In this document: positions 35,058 through 44,079 of the stretch, piece by piece | How the letters are laid out: each line of letters starts with the position of its first letter | Position numbering within the stretch: the first letter of the stretch is position 1 | DNA from: Knoellia subterranea KCTC 19937 | Lineage (GTDB): Bacteria; Actinomycetota; Actinomycetes; Actinomycetales; Dermatophilaceae | Assembly: GCF_000768685.1 (NCBI RefSeq) | Contig: NZ_AVPK01000006.1 | Location: forward strand, 181,766-245,765 | Length of the DNA stretch: 64,000 bases | Reading direction: 5' to 3' | Program-made: the position numbers and the translations under genes | The notes under the pieces: generated by a model | Seen by the model: only the letters and a program-made list of their open reading frames with translations | Database searches by the model: none | Told to the model about the DNA's origin: nothing

Positions 35058-35684
35058 TCAGACGTCGATGATGCGGCCGCGATACTCCTCCGGAAAGTCG
35101 GTCGTGCGGTCGCCGAGCAGCAAGAGGCGGTAGGTCATCGTCGCGGCCTCCTCGATGTTGGCGGCCCGCCGTAGCGCCATCCCCACCGAGTCACCCAGGG
35201 CCGAACATCCGTGGTGGGCCAGGACGAGGGCGTTGTCGCCTCGGGCCACCGCCTCGGCCGCGGCCCGGGCAAGCTCATCCGTGCCGGAGGGGAGGAACGG
35301 GATGCGCACGACCCGTTCGAGGTAGTACGCGTGGTCGAGGGTGAGGCACCGAATGGGCTCGCCGAGGGCGTCGACGAGGACGGCGTGCTGGGGGTGCAGG
35401 TGGACGATGGCCGAGACGTCCGGACGCACCTCGTAGGTCCGCTGGTGCAGCCGCCACTCGCCGCTCGGCTTCGCCCCGCTGCGGTGCTCGCCGGAGTTGG
35501 AGACGGTGGCGAAGTCTGCGTACCGCAACCGATCCAGCCACGTGCCGGTTCCGGTCACGATGAAGCCGTGGCCGTCGGGCAGCCGCGCCGAAAGGTTGCC
35601 GCCGGAGGCGTTGACGAGTCCTCGTTCCACGGCGTAGCGCCCGGCAGAGATGAGTTCGTCGAGCAGGGCCTGATGCATTGCCAT
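35058..35684 (-). CDS. class II aldolase / methylthioribulose-1-P aldolase or dehydratase candidate
   Basis: 208 residues. NASGGNLSARLPDGHGFIVTG is the substrate loop; VHLHPQHAVL gives the paired zinc histidines and LVLAHHGCSAL the third. The family includes fuculose-phosphate aldolase, MtnB and Ald2. The position next to mtnA suggests it acts on methylthioribulose-1-phosphate, either as dehydratase (MtnB) or as the aldolase of the DHAP shunt. Without other mtn genes the aldolase reading seems likelier, but this is inference. Confidence 0.85.
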   Translation of the reverse strand: MAMHQALLDELISAGRYAVERGLVNASGGNLSARLPDGHGFIVTGTGTWLDRLRYADFATVSNSGEHRSGAKPSGEWRLHQRTYEVRPDVSAIVHLHPQHAVLVDALGEPIRCLTLDHAYYLERVVRIPFLPSGTDELARAAAEAVARGDNALVLAHHGCSALGDSVGMALRRAANIEEAATMTYRLLLLGDRTTDFPEEYRGRIIDV

Positions 35685-35723
35685 GCGGCCATTGTGGACG
35701 GCTGTCCTGCGCGGCACCCAGCC

Positions 35724-36509
35724 TCAGGTCAGGCCATCGAAAACGTCGGTGAGGAACGACCGGCCCGGATCGCGCGATGGCCAGGCGATGGTGTGCCATT
35801 CGCGCGTGACGACCCGCCGCCAGCGGTCGACGTCAATGGGCTCGTCAAAGATCACGTGGTGCTGGCTGCGGTGCTCGAGCAGCCCGGCGACAGTCCTGTC
35901 GGCCACGGAGCTGGTGTCGACCCAGATGTCGACGGTCTCGTCCGGCACGCCGCGCATGTGATACATCGCCGACGGGTCGAAGATCTCCAGTCCCAGGGCG
36001 GCTCGCTGGGTGTTCCACCTCTCGAACACGGTCTGTGGGATGACGCCGTGGACGAGCCTGCGGAACCCAGGCCCGCCGTCGCCCACCCCGCGCGCGAAGG
36101 CGGCATCCGTTGCGGCGCCCACGGCGACGTGATCGGGGTGTCCGAAGATCCCGTCCGGCCCGAAGGTGCACACGACGTCGGGACGCTCGTCGGCCAGCAC
36201 CTCCCAGATGGCGTCGACGAGGGCGCCGAACGGCACACCGCTGACACCGCCGTCGGGGAGGCCGAGCCATTCGTGGCGGTCCGGGGAGCGACCGACGGCG
36301 CGCCACCCGGCCTCGTCCTCGGCTCGCCGCACCGCCCCGAGGGTGTCGCGGGTGGCAGGGAACCCGGGCCGGATGTCGCCCTGATCGCCGTCGGTCGCGT
36401 GGACGAGGACGAAGCGGAAGTCGGGGTCGTCGGCGTGCAGCGCGACCGTGCCGGCGATCCCGTAGGCGTCATCGTCGGGGTGGGCGAACACGCCCGCGAA
36501 CGTGGGCAT
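35724..36509 (-). CDS. PIG-L family deacetylase
   Basis: 261 residues. VFAHPDDDAYGIAG (catalytic Asp and zinc His/Asp) and GIFGHPDHVAVGAA (third ligand) define the LmbE/PIG-L fold. Members deacetylate N-acetylglucosaminyl compounds such as mycothiol and bacillithiol intermediates or glycopeptides. MshB and Mca are the actinobacterial relatives, but this protein is not clearly either. The start ATG 36509 precedes MPTFAGVFAHPDDD; codons further upstream are not family-like. Confidence 0.9.
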   Translation of the reverse strand: MPTFAGVFAHPDDDAYGIAGTVALHADDPDFRFVLVHATDGDQGDIRPGFPATRDTLGAVRRAEDEAGWRAVGRSPDRHEWLGLPDGGVSGVPFGALVDAIWEVLADERPDVVCTFGPDGIFGHPDHVAVGAATDAAFARGVGDGGPGFRRLVHGVIPQTVFERWNTQRAALGLEIFDPSAMYHMRGVPDETVDIWVDTSSVADRTVAGLLEHRSQHHVIFDEPIDVDRWRRVVTREWHTIAWPSRDPGRSFLTDVFDGLT

Positions 36510-36539
36510 GGCCGATTCTCCCGCGAGAGCTGTGACGGT

Positions 36540-36577
36540 GAGTGCCAGAAGGGCCATATGCGACGCCTTTGGCACTC
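36540..36577. repeat. inverted repeat, family C copy 2, with following direct repeats
   Basis: GAGTGCCA and TGGCACTC arms flank a centre containing CCATATG. It resembles the copy at 23334. Immediately to the right (36578-36630) the unit TGCCCGGTCAGCCTC occurs, then TGCCCGATCAGCCTC, two near-identical tandem units. All this lies in the 125-base gap between the GH3 stop and the PIG-L start. Confidence 0.75.
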
Positions 36578-36634
36578 ATGCCCGGTCAGCCTCCGGCGCT
36601 CGTGCCCGATCAGCCTCTGGCTCCTCGCATTGGG

Positions 36635-38230
36635 TCAGCCCTCGGTCAGGAGCGACACGACGGCGTCGGCGGTGACCCGGGCCGCGCCGTGCGTGACGAC
36701 GTGGGTCGTTCCCTCGGGGGCCGTCCAGCCGGGCCAACCCGTGTCGATGACGACGGCGTCGGGGTGATCGGCGAGGACCCGGTCCAACGCGGCCTCCATC
36801 CAGGCGCGTCGACGGGGGTCGCGCACGACGAGCCACACACGATCGGACGGGTTCGTGCCGGCGACGGCCCGCGCGACGGCCTCCTCGGTGTCCGCGCGCA
36901 GCGGGGTCAGTCCGGGCCAGTGCTCGATGGCAGCGGCGGAGATGCCACTGCGGGTCTCGTGGCCCACGGCGATGTTGCTCGGGGCGACGAGCTCGACGAT
37001 GACCGGTGCGGTCAAGCGATCGAACGCACGCACCGGGCCGCGCACGACGACGGCCCGCCGCGCGGCATCGAGCCCTGCCGGCTTGTGCACGGCGGCGCGC
37101 GCTCGCGGGCTCACGATCGACTCGGTCCCGACCCCACCTGTCCGCACGGCCTCGGCCCCTGCCCCACCGGTCGACGCGGACTCGGTCCCGGCCTCAGCGG
37201 CGGCGCGCAGGCGCTGCCTCTCCTCGGCCGCCCACTGCACCCGACTCGCCGCATCGGCCAGTCGGGCCTCGTCGAGACGGCCGGAGTGCACGGCGGACAC
37301 GAGCTCGTCCACGACGGTGAGCACGGTGTCCTCGTCCGCGAGGCCGCCGCCGATACACAGCAGGTCGATGCCGGCGGCGATGGCGCGCACGCACCCCTGC
37401 TGCAGGCTCATCGCGCCGGTGATGCCGCCCATCTCCATGCCGTCGGAGAGCGCCAGGCCACCGAACCCGAGTTGCCCACGCAGCAGGTCGACGAGGACTC
37501 GGTGCGACAGGGTCGACGGTCGGTCATCGAGTCCGCGCACGACGATGTGCGCGCTCATGATCGACACCGTCCCGGCCTCGATCGCAGCCCGGAACGGTTG
37601 CAGCACAGCGTCATCGGGCGCAATGAAGTCCACCTCTGGCAGCCCGAGGTGGCTGTCGACGGCGGTGTCGCCGTGCCCGGGGAAGTGCTTCGCGCAGGCC
37701 AGGACCCCGGCCGATTGGATGCCCCGAACCCAGGCCCCCGTGTGCCTCGCGACCAGCCGCGCATCCGCGCCGAAGCTGCGCACGCCGATGACGGGATTCG
37801 CGGGATTGTTGTTGACGTCGGCGACGGGCGCGTAGACGAGGTCGATCCCGACGGAGTCGAGCAGCACCCCGATCTCGCGCGCCACGGCCTCCGTCAGTGC
37901 CTCGTCATCGACCACCCCGAGCGCGAGGTTGCCGGGCCACGACGACCCGGTCGAGTGCTCGAGCCGCGTCACGTCGCCCGCCTCCTCGTCGACGGCGATG
38001 AGCGCGCCCGGGCGAGCGGCGTGGATCGCCGTCGTCAGGGCGTCCACCTGCTCGAGGGTGTCGATGTTGCGGGCGAACAGGGCCACGCCGCCGAGTCCTG
38101 CGTCGAGCTCCCGACGCAGCCAGTCCGGCGGCGTCAGCCCGACGAACCCCGGCTGGACGACGGCCAGGGCGAGGGCACGCAGGTCGGGGGAGCGGTGCGA
38201 GGAGCGGGCGGTGTCCGCGGAGCCGTTCAT
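36635..38230 (-). CDS. glycoside hydrolase family 3 (NagZ-like beta-N-acetylhexosaminidase)
   Basis: 531 residues. The GH3 barrel shows ALIAVDEEAGDVTRL, the NagZ signature KHFPGHGDTAVDSHLGLP with the His general acid of the flexible loop, and the nucleophile Asp in LALSDGMEMGGI. A C-terminal domain of about 180 residues (from about 340) follows that minimal NagZ lacks. It probably removes GlcNAc from muropeptides or similar; no signal peptide is visible, so it should act in the cytoplasm. Confidence 0.92.
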   Translation of the reverse strand: MNGSADTARSSHRSPDLRALALAVVQPGFVGLTPPDWLRRELDAGLGGVALFARNIDTLEQVDALTTAIHAARPGALIAVDEEAGDVTRLEHSTGSSWPGNLALGVVDDEALTEAVAREIGVLLDSVGIDLVYAPVADVNNNPANPVIGVRSFGADARLVARHTGAWVRGIQSAGVLACAKHFPGHGDTAVDSHLGLPEVDFIAPDDAVLQPFRAAIEAGTVSIMSAHIVVRGLDDRPSTLSHRVLVDLLRGQLGFGGLALSDGMEMGGITGAMSLQQGCVRAIAAGIDLLCIGGGLADEDTVLTVVDELVSAVHSGRLDEARLADAASRVQWAAEERQRLRAAAEAGTESASTGGAGAEAVRTGGVGTESIVSPRARAAVHKPAGLDAARRAVVVRGPVRAFDRLTAPVIVELVAPSNIAVGHETRSGISAAAIEHWPGLTPLRADTEEAVARAVAGTNPSDRVWLVVRDPRRRAWMEAALDRVLADHPDAVVIDTGWPGWTAPEGTTHVVTHGAARVTADAVVSLLTEG

Positions 38231-38243
38231 CGCCCGGAACGTA

Positions 38244-38699
38244 TCAGGCAGTGGCCCCCTCCCGCGGGCCCTGCGCGGGGACGCGCCCATGGGTCGTGTG
38301 GTCGGCGGAGTAGACGTCGCGCCGCCACCACATCGCGAGCAGCATCGTCACGAACATCAGCCCGTGTGCCGCCCACATGAGCGCATCGGCACTCAGCGCC
38401 CCCATCCAATAGGGGATGAGCAGGACGAAGAACGGCGCGCTCATCGCCACCGACATCTCGACGATGTCCCGTGCGCCGTGCCCGCGGATCCGCATCCAGA
38501 TCGCCATGCCGGCCGTCATGTTGACGGCCATCCGCACGGCGGCGAGGTCGCCGCGCTCCATGAGTTCGGGTCGACCCAGCAGCGCGAACAGGCCGATCCA
38601 GACCGGCCAGAAGAGGCCCATGCCGACGAGCATCGCCAGCACCATTTCGACGTAGTGCCACCAGAACCGCGTTCGTGAAGTCTTCCCCAGCTGTCGCAT
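38244..38699 (-). CDS. four-helix membrane protein
   Basis: 151 residues. Membrane helices: VEMVLAMLVGMGLFWPVWIG, MAVNMTAGMAIWM, VAMSAPFFVLLIPYWMG and LMWAAHGLMFVTMLLAMWW. Unusually Met- and Trp-rich. I do not recognise the family. ATG 38699 is chosen because AAGGTGG lies at the right distance; a GTG 9 bases earlier overlaps that site. Just upstream is an 8-mer hairpin. Confidence 0.75.
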   Translation of the reverse strand: MRQLGKTSRTRFWWHYVEMVLAMLVGMGLFWPVWIGLFALLGRPELMERGDLAAVRMAVNMTAGMAIWMRIRGHGARDIVEMSVAMSAPFFVLLIPYWMGALSADALMWAAHGLMFVTMLLAMWWRRDVYSADHTTHGRVPAQGPREGATA

Positions 38700-38722
38700 G
38701 CGGCCCACCTTCCCGGACCGGC

Positions 38723-38747
38723 CGGCATACCACGAGGGGGTATGCCG
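38723..38747. repeat. hairpin of two opposed 8-mer copies
   Basis: CGGCATACC and GGTATGCCG are perfect 9-base arms with a 7-base loop (ACGAGGG). The layout is the same as at 30884. It lies between the start of the membrane-protein gene and the stop of the universal stress protein gene. Confidence 0.9.
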
Positions 38748-38805
38748 TACACGTCCGGTTTCGTGGGGGCCGGGTCCGAAAGGACACGGCCGGCCGGGGG
38801 AAGCG

Positions 38806-39717
38806 TCAGGCGGAGGGGGAGTGCACGAGCATCACGGGGCAACTCGCCGTCTCGAGCACCTGCTGGCTGACGGACCCCAGGAGCATGCCCCGGAATCCGC
38901 CGCGGCCGCGGGTGCCCATGACGATCAGGCCCGCGTCGGTCGAGCGTTCGGCGAGAACCTTGGCCGGTGATCCGCGCAATACCTCGACCGTCGCCTCGAC
39001 GTCCGGGTGGGCTTCGCGGAGCGGCTCGACGATGGGGTCGACGACGGCGCGGTACTTCGCCTCGGTGGCGTTCCACGCGTCCGTTCCGGGTGTCGTGACG
39101 ACCATGCCGTCGACGACCTCGACGTTCCACGTCGTGATGGCGATCAACGGCGCCTTGCGCAGGTCGGCGATCCAGAAGGCGCGCTCGGCCGCGGCCGCGC
39201 TGTGGCTCGAACCGTCGATGGCGACGACGATGCCACCGTCCGCGTCGGCGCGTGAACCCTGCGGGACGATGACGACGGGGCACTCCGCGTGCATCGCTGC
39301 CGCGAGGGAGGGGCGGCCGAGTCCGAGGCGTTGCAGCGCCGTCGCGCGGGCCGCGCCGACGACGATGAGTCGGGCGCCGACGGAGGCGTCGATCAGGGCC
39401 TGCTCGGGCCGGACGAAGGGTTCGCTGCCGGTGACCGAGAGCTCGGGCCAGCGTTCCCGGGCCGCGGTCAGCGTCTCCTGGAGGAGGCCCTCGTTGCCGA
39501 GGTCACCGTCCGGGCCGAGCGAGATCGGGTTGCCGGCGACCGGGTCGATCGCGGCGAGCTCGGCGCTGAGGTCGTGGGCGTGGAGGATGTGCAGCGGGCT
39601 CCCCGAGCGCTGCGCGGAGTTGCCGGCCCACGTCAGTGTCTCGGCGTCGCGATCGCTGTTGCCGATCCCGACGACGACGGCCCCTTCGGGGATGGCGTCA
39701 CCTTCGCGTTCGTCCAT
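38806..39717 (-). CDS. tandem-domain universal stress protein
   Basis: 303 residues with two UspA domains (about 14-152 and 162-301). The second keeps the ATP-binding motif in GTRGRGGFRGMLLGSVSQQV; the first has a degenerate version (GAARATALQRLGLGRPS). This form is common in actinobacteria, where such proteins bind ATP and respond to hypoxia or stationary phase. It is divergent from the acyl-CoA synthetase gene, 90 bases between starts. Confidence 0.92.
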   Translation of the reverse strand: MDEREGDAIPEGAVVVGIGNSDRDAETLTWAGNSAQRSGSPLHILHAHDLSAELAAIDPVAGNPISLGPDGDLGNEGLLQETLTAARERWPELSVTGSEPFVRPEQALIDASVGARLIVVGAARATALQRLGLGRPSLAAAMHAECPVVIVPQGSRADADGGIVVAIDGSSHSAAAAERAFWIADLRKAPLIAITTWNVEVVDGMVVTTPGTDAWNATEAKYRAVVDPIVEPLREAHPDVEATVEVLRGSPAKVLAERSTDAGLIVMGTRGRGGFRGMLLGSVSQQVLETASCPVMLVHSPSA

Positions 39718-39807
39718 GTGCCCGACCATACCCACGGCCCTCGTCCGCGGGGTACGTTCGGTCGGCAGGGCTGCCCACAGCCCACCTCGGATGTCGAAGG
39801 GACGGAC

Positions 39808-41421
39808 ATGCAGACGCTCTCCCACGCCGCAGGGCCTCAGGAGCCGGCGCTCCTGGACCAGACCATCGGTGCCAACCTCGACGCGACGATCGCTGTGCAC
39901 GGCGACCGCGAGGCGCTGGTCGACCGCGCCCAGGGAGTGCGGTGGACGTATGCCGCATTCGGCGCCGAAGTGGACCGCCTCGCCCGCGCGCTCGTCGCCG
40001 CCGGGATGGGGAGGGGCGACCGGGTCGGGATCTGGGCGCCCAACTGCGCCGAGTGGACCGTCGTCCAGTTCGCCACCGCCAAGGTGGGCGTCATCCTCGT
40101 GAACATCAACCCGGCATACAGGTCGCACGAACTCAAGTACGTCCTCGGCCAGGCCGGGATCCGTGGACTCTTCACGGCCGCGTCGTTCAAGGCGTCGAAC
40201 TACGTCGCCATGATCGAGGAGGTTCGCGACGAGTGTCCCGACCTCGAACATGTCTGGGTGATCGGTCAGGAGAGCTGGTCCGACCTGGTGGCCCGCGCCG
40301 ATGACGTGAGCGAGGAGACGCTTTGGTCCATCGGCTCGCAACTCACGCCCGATGACCCGATCAACATCCAATACACCTCCGGCACAACGGGATTCCCCAA
40401 GGGCGCAACGCTGAGCCACCGCAACATCCTCAACAACGGCTACTTCGTCGGAGAGCTCTGCCGCTACACGGAGGAGGACCGGATCTGCATCCCGGTGCCC
40501 TTCTATCACTGCTTCGGCATGGTCATGGGCAACCTTGCGGCCACCTCCCACGGAGCCTGCATGGTCATCCCCGCGCCCGGGTTCGACCCGGCACTGACGC
40601 TCGAGGCGACGGCGGAGGAGAAGTGCACCAGCCTCTACGGCGTGCCGACGATGTTCATCGCCGAGTGGGCCCTGCCGAACTTCGCGGACTACGACCTCAG
40701 CGCCGTGCGGACCGGCATCATGGCTGGCTCACCCTGCCCGGCCGAGCTCATGAAGAAGCTCATCGCGGCCGGCATCGACGAGATGACGATCTGTTATGGC
40801 ATGACCGAGACGTCGCCCGTCTCGACCCAGACCCGCACGGACGACGCCTTCGACAAGAAGGTCGGGACCGTCGGCCAGGTGGGTCCGCATCTCGAGGTGA
40901 AGATCGTCGACCCGGTCTCGCTCGAAACGCTCCCGAGGGGCGAGGCCGGCGAGTTCTGGACCAAGGGCTACTCGGTGATGCTCGGCTACTGGGGCCAGGA
41001 TGACAAGACCGCCGAGGCGATCGTCGACGGCTGGATGCGCACCGGCGACCTCGCCGTCATGGACGACGACGGGTTCCTCCAGATCACCGGCCGGATCAAG
41101 GACATGGTCATTCGCGGCGGCGAGAACATCTACCCGCGCGAGATCGAGGAGTTCCTCTACACCCACCCCGACATCGTCGACGCCCAGGTGATCGGCGTCC
41201 CCGACGACAAGTACGGCGAGGAGCTCGCGGTGTGGATTCGGATGCGGGACGGCGCCGAGGCGTTGACGCCCGAGTCGATCCGGGAGTTCGCGACGGGGAA
41301 GCTCGCCCACTACAAGATTCCTCGCTACGTCCGCATCGTCGAGGACTTCCCGATGACCGTCACGGGCAAGGTTCGCAAGGTGGAGATGCGCGAGATCACC
41401 GTGGCCGAGATGGGCCTGTAG
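39808..41421 (+). CDS. acyl-CoA synthetase (AMP-forming)
   Basis: 537 residues; activates a carboxylic acid to acyl-CoA through an acyl-AMP. Motifs: IQYTSGTTGFPKGATLSHRN (P-loop), YGMTETSPVS, TGDLAVMDDDGFL with the hinge in GRIKDMVIRGGENIYP, and catalytic Lys in VTGKVRKVEM. The substrate is likely a medium or long fatty acid, in keeping with the beta-oxidation genes in this window. GACGGAC before the ATG is a weak ribosome site. Confidence 0.94.
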   Translation: MQTLSHAAGPQEPALLDQTIGANLDATIAVHGDREALVDRAQGVRWTYAAFGAEVDRLARALVAAGMGRGDRVGIWAPNCAEWTVVQFATAKVGVILVNINPAYRSHELKYVLGQAGIRGLFTAASFKASNYVAMIEEVRDECPDLEHVWVIGQESWSDLVARADDVSEETLWSIGSQLTPDDPINIQYTSGTTGFPKGATLSHRNILNNGYFVGELCRYTEEDRICIPVPFYHCFGMVMGNLAATSHGACMVIPAPGFDPALTLEATAEEKCTSLYGVPTMFIAEWALPNFADYDLSAVRTGIMAGSPCPAELMKKLIAAGIDEMTICYGMTETSPVSTQTRTDDAFDKKVGTVGQVGPHLEVKIVDPVSLETLPRGEAGEFWTKGYSVMLGYWGQDDKTAEAIVDGWMRTGDLAVMDDDGFLQITGRIKDMVIRGGENIYPREIEEFLYTHPDIVDAQVIGVPDDKYGEELAVWIRMRDGAEALTPESIREFATGKLAHYKIPRYVRIVEDFPMTVTGKVRKVEMREITVAEMGL

Positions 41422-41531
41422 GCCCCTCGGAGACCATCCGGGGTTGAACCCCCGAAGCCGCAGGTCGGCAGGTAGTTTGGTCTGCGTAGCGGGTGCTACG
41501 GCACTCGATGTCGATCCCAGGAGCAGACCTC

Positions 41532-44024
41532 GTGAAGTACCTCATCGGTGCCCTTGTCATCCTTGCCATCCTCTTCCTCGTCTGGTGGTTCCTCTCCAGG
41601 GGGAAGCAGCGCCAACTCGACGAACAGCGTCTCGAGGCTGCCCGCCTCCGCGCCGCAGCCGAGGAGCGCGGCGCCGCCCTCGCCGGACAGACGGCCCTCG
41701 CCCAGCAGGCCGACGAGCGCGCGGCCTACGCCCGGCAGGAGGCCGAGGAGCGGGCGCGTCAGGCGGAAGCCAGCGCACGCGAGGCACGGCGCGTCGAGGA
41801 CGAGGCGCGACGCCACCAGGACGAGTTGGAGCGCGCGCGGCTCGCGCACGACGCCGAGTTGCGGCGCGCGGATGAGATCGACCCCGATGTCCAGGTGGCT
41901 CAGGACGACCCCCGGCCGCTGCCCGAGGACCTCGACGACGACATTCGACCCCTCGACGAGACCCGCGTCCACCGTCCGGTGCCGCCGGCTCCGTCTGCCA
42001 CTCCCGAGGCACCTGCTGCGCCGGAGCGGTCCCGGTTCGAGCCGCCCGTCGCTGCAGAAGCACCGGCTGCCCCGGAGCGGTCCCGGTTCGAGCCGCCTGC
42101 CGCTCCCGAGGCGCCGGCTCCGGCTGCTCCGGAAGCGGCGCGGGAGGCCGAGGTGCGCCGTGAGACGGAAGCACCCCGCAGCGCCGGCGCACCGGTCGAG
42201 CCCGGTGGCTGGGGTGCGGGTGCGGCCGTGGCCGGCGCAGGGGCGGCTGCGATCGGCAGCGCCTACGCCGCGACCCGGGGCAACGTGACCGACGACGAAG
42301 CGGCCCGTCTTGCATCGGGTGCGGACTACAGCGACGAGCAGCCCTGGGCGGAGCAGGCCCCGGCCGGTGCTCCGGTCGAGCCTGAGTCGGTTGAGCCTGA
42401 GTCGGTTGAGCCGGGGTCCGTTGAGCCGGAGTCGGTTGAGCCTGAGTCGGTTGAGCCGGCATCGGTTGAGCCGGGGTCCGTTGAGCCCGAGGCTGTCGAG
42501 CCGGAGTCGGTTGAGCCGGAGTCGGTTGAAGCTGAGCAGCCCGCCTTCGCGCCCGAGTCCGAGGCGAGCCTCCCCGAACCCGAGAGCGCCGGTGACGCGG
42601 CTGCCGAGTCGGACGAATGGGTGGTCCCCGCCGCGAACGCGGAGGGCGACCCTGCCACCGGCCAGTGGGATGTGCCGGCTTCCGAGTCGACGGAGGCAAC
42701 GGGCGACGTGCAGACCGCACTGCCCACTGGTCAGCAGGCGGGCGGGCAGACCGAACTGCCGGCCGACGCGCAGGCCGAAACGTCGGCTGAGGTGCCGACC
42801 GACGTGAACGGCGATGAGCCGACCGCTGCGATGACCCCGGAGCCGACTGAGGACGAGGCAGCTGCGCCCGAGGCCCTGGACGCCACCGCCGACAGCGCCG
42901 ACAGCGCCGACACCGCCGACGCTGGCGATGGCGACATCGCGATCGTCAGCAACGTCGAGGACTACGCGTCGACGGAGCCGCTGCCGGCCGAACCGGTTGA
43001 AGGCAGCACCGACGACGTCGCCGACACGTCTGTTGACGACGTCGCCGACACCTCTGAGGTGGACACTTCGGACGCCGCGCGTGAGTCTGATTCGGACCTG
43101 CCGACCGCACCGGTCGAGGCTGCCCAGGGCGAGGCGACTGCGCTCGACGAGGAGCCGACGACCGAAGAGACGTGGGAAGACCCCGAGCCCGTCGCCGACG
43201 GCCCCGCGATCAACGATGAGTCCGCTCCGAGTGACGAGTCGGTGACGGCTGAGGAGTCCCTGCCGTCAGAAGAGTCGGTCTCCTCCGACGAGTCCGCGTC
43301 GGAGCCGACGCAGGAGCCCGTCGTCGACGGTTCGAACGACGAGGCTTCCTGGGACGAGGTCGCCACGACCGATGAGCAGGGTGCCGAAGAGTCGGTGACC
43401 GAGTCGACGCCCACGTCGGACGAGGCGTCGGCAGAGTCCGCCGACGAGGCTCCCGATGCGGGCGATGACGCCGTCGCAAGCGAGTCACTCGATTCCGAGA
43501 CGGCATGGGATCCGGACGTCTCGCAGCCGGATGACCGGGGCGACGCCACGCACTGGCCCGACGGCACGGACCGCATCAACACCCTCGACGATGCAGGCAC
43601 CGAGTCATCTGACGCTGGCGAGACCGTGGGTGGCGAGACCGTGGGTGGCGAGACCGACGGCGGCGAGGCCGAGGGTGCCGAGACCGTGAGTGGCGAGACC
43701 GACGGCGGCGAGTCCGACGGAGGCGAGCCTGACGGCGGCGAGACCGACGGCGACGACTGGTCCGAAGAGTCCGTCAGCGACGGTGAGGAGTGGGCGCGCC
43801 GTATCTCCGGCGTGGACGAGATCCGCGATGGCGGCTACGGCGTCGGCTCGGCCGCACCGTTCGAGGACCGGGCCCAGCCGCTCGACCACCCGATCCAGGC
43901 CTACAACGACACGCGTACCTATCGGGTGCCCGGAGCGAGTGGCTACGACAGTGCGGAGCCGGATGTCTGGTTCTACGACGAGGACGCCGCCCGACGCGCC
44001 GGCTTCACCCCGTCAGAGAGCTGA
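41532..44024 (+). CDS. membrane-anchored acidic repeat protein
   Basis: 830 residues from GTG 41532, which has AGGAG 8 bases upstream; an ATG at 41508 contains that site and is rejected. The N-terminus is a membrane helix (YLIGALVILAILFLVWWFLS). A charged coiled coil follows (about 25-115, rich in EERA and ARREE), then about 650 residues of acidic, Pro/Ala/Ser-rich sequence that includes two blocks of 5-residue repeats. The last 70 residues are more ordered and aromatic (RTYRVPGASGYDSAEPDVWF). It looks like a cytoplasmic scaffold tethered to the membrane. Family unknown. Confidence 0.8.
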   Translation: MKYLIGALVILAILFLVWWFLSRGKQRQLDEQRLEAARLRAAAEERGAALAGQTALAQQADERAAYARQEAEERARQAEASAREARRVEDEARRHQDELERARLAHDAELRRADEIDPDVQVAQDDPRPLPEDLDDDIRPLDETRVHRPVPPAPSATPEAPAAPERSRFEPPVAAEAPAAPERSRFEPPAAPEAPAPAAPEAAREAEVRRETEAPRSAGAPVEPGGWGAGAAVAGAGAAAIGSAYAATRGNVTDDEAARLASGADYSDEQPWAEQAPAGAPVEPESVEPESVEPGSVEPESVEPESVEPASVEPGSVEPEAVEPESVEPESVEAEQPAFAPESEASLPEPESAGDAAAESDEWVVPAANAEGDPATGQWDVPASESTEATGDVQTALPTGQQAGGQTELPADAQAETSAEVPTDVNGDEPTAAMTPEPTEDEAAAPEALDATADSADSADTADAGDGDIAIVSNVEDYASTEPLPAEPVEGSTDDVADTSVDDVADTSEVDTSDAARESDSDLPTAPVEAAQGEATALDEEPTTEETWEDPEPVADGPAINDESAPSDESVTAEESLPSEESVSSDESASEPTQEPVVDGSNDEASWDEVATTDEQGAEESVTESTPTSDEASAESADEAPDAGDDAVASESLDSETAWDPDVSQPDDRGDATHWPDGTDRINTLDDAGTESSDAGETVGGETVGGETDGGEAEGAETVSGETDGGESDGGEPDGGETDGDDWSEESVSDGEEWARRISGVDEIRDGGYGVGSAAPFEDRAQPLDHPIQAYNDTRTYRVPGASGYDSAEPDVWFYDEDAARRAGFTPSES
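42375..42524 (+). repeat. 15-base tandem repeat, ten units (VEPES)
   Basis: Ten consecutive 15-base units encode VEPES with variants VEPGS, VEPAS and VEPEA (residues about 282-331 of the acidic protein). Adjacent units are nearly identical in DNA, as expected from recent slippage, so copy number is likely to vary between strains. Confidence 0.95.
43617..43751 (+). repeat. 15-base tandem repeat, nine units (GETDG/GETVG)
   Basis: Nine 15-base units encode GETVG, GETDG, GEAEG, AETVS, GESDG and GEPDG (residues about 696-740). Same unit length as the VEPES block but unrelated sequence. Both blocks keep one acidic residue at position 2 or more of each unit. Confidence 0.93.
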
Positions 44025-44040
44025 CCCGCCCCCCGCGCGC

Positions 44041-44079
44041 AGCGATGGCCCCGTTCGCCCCACGAACGGGGCCATCGCT
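44041..44079. terminator. stem-loop between convergent genes
   Basis: AGCGATGGCCCCGTTCG and CGAACGGGGCCATCGCT are perfect 17-base arms with a 5-base loop, 16 bases past the stop of the acidic repeat protein gene; GTTGCC follows. The structure could serve both strands. The rest of the 229-base gap to 44253 has no feature I can name. Confidence 0.85.
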
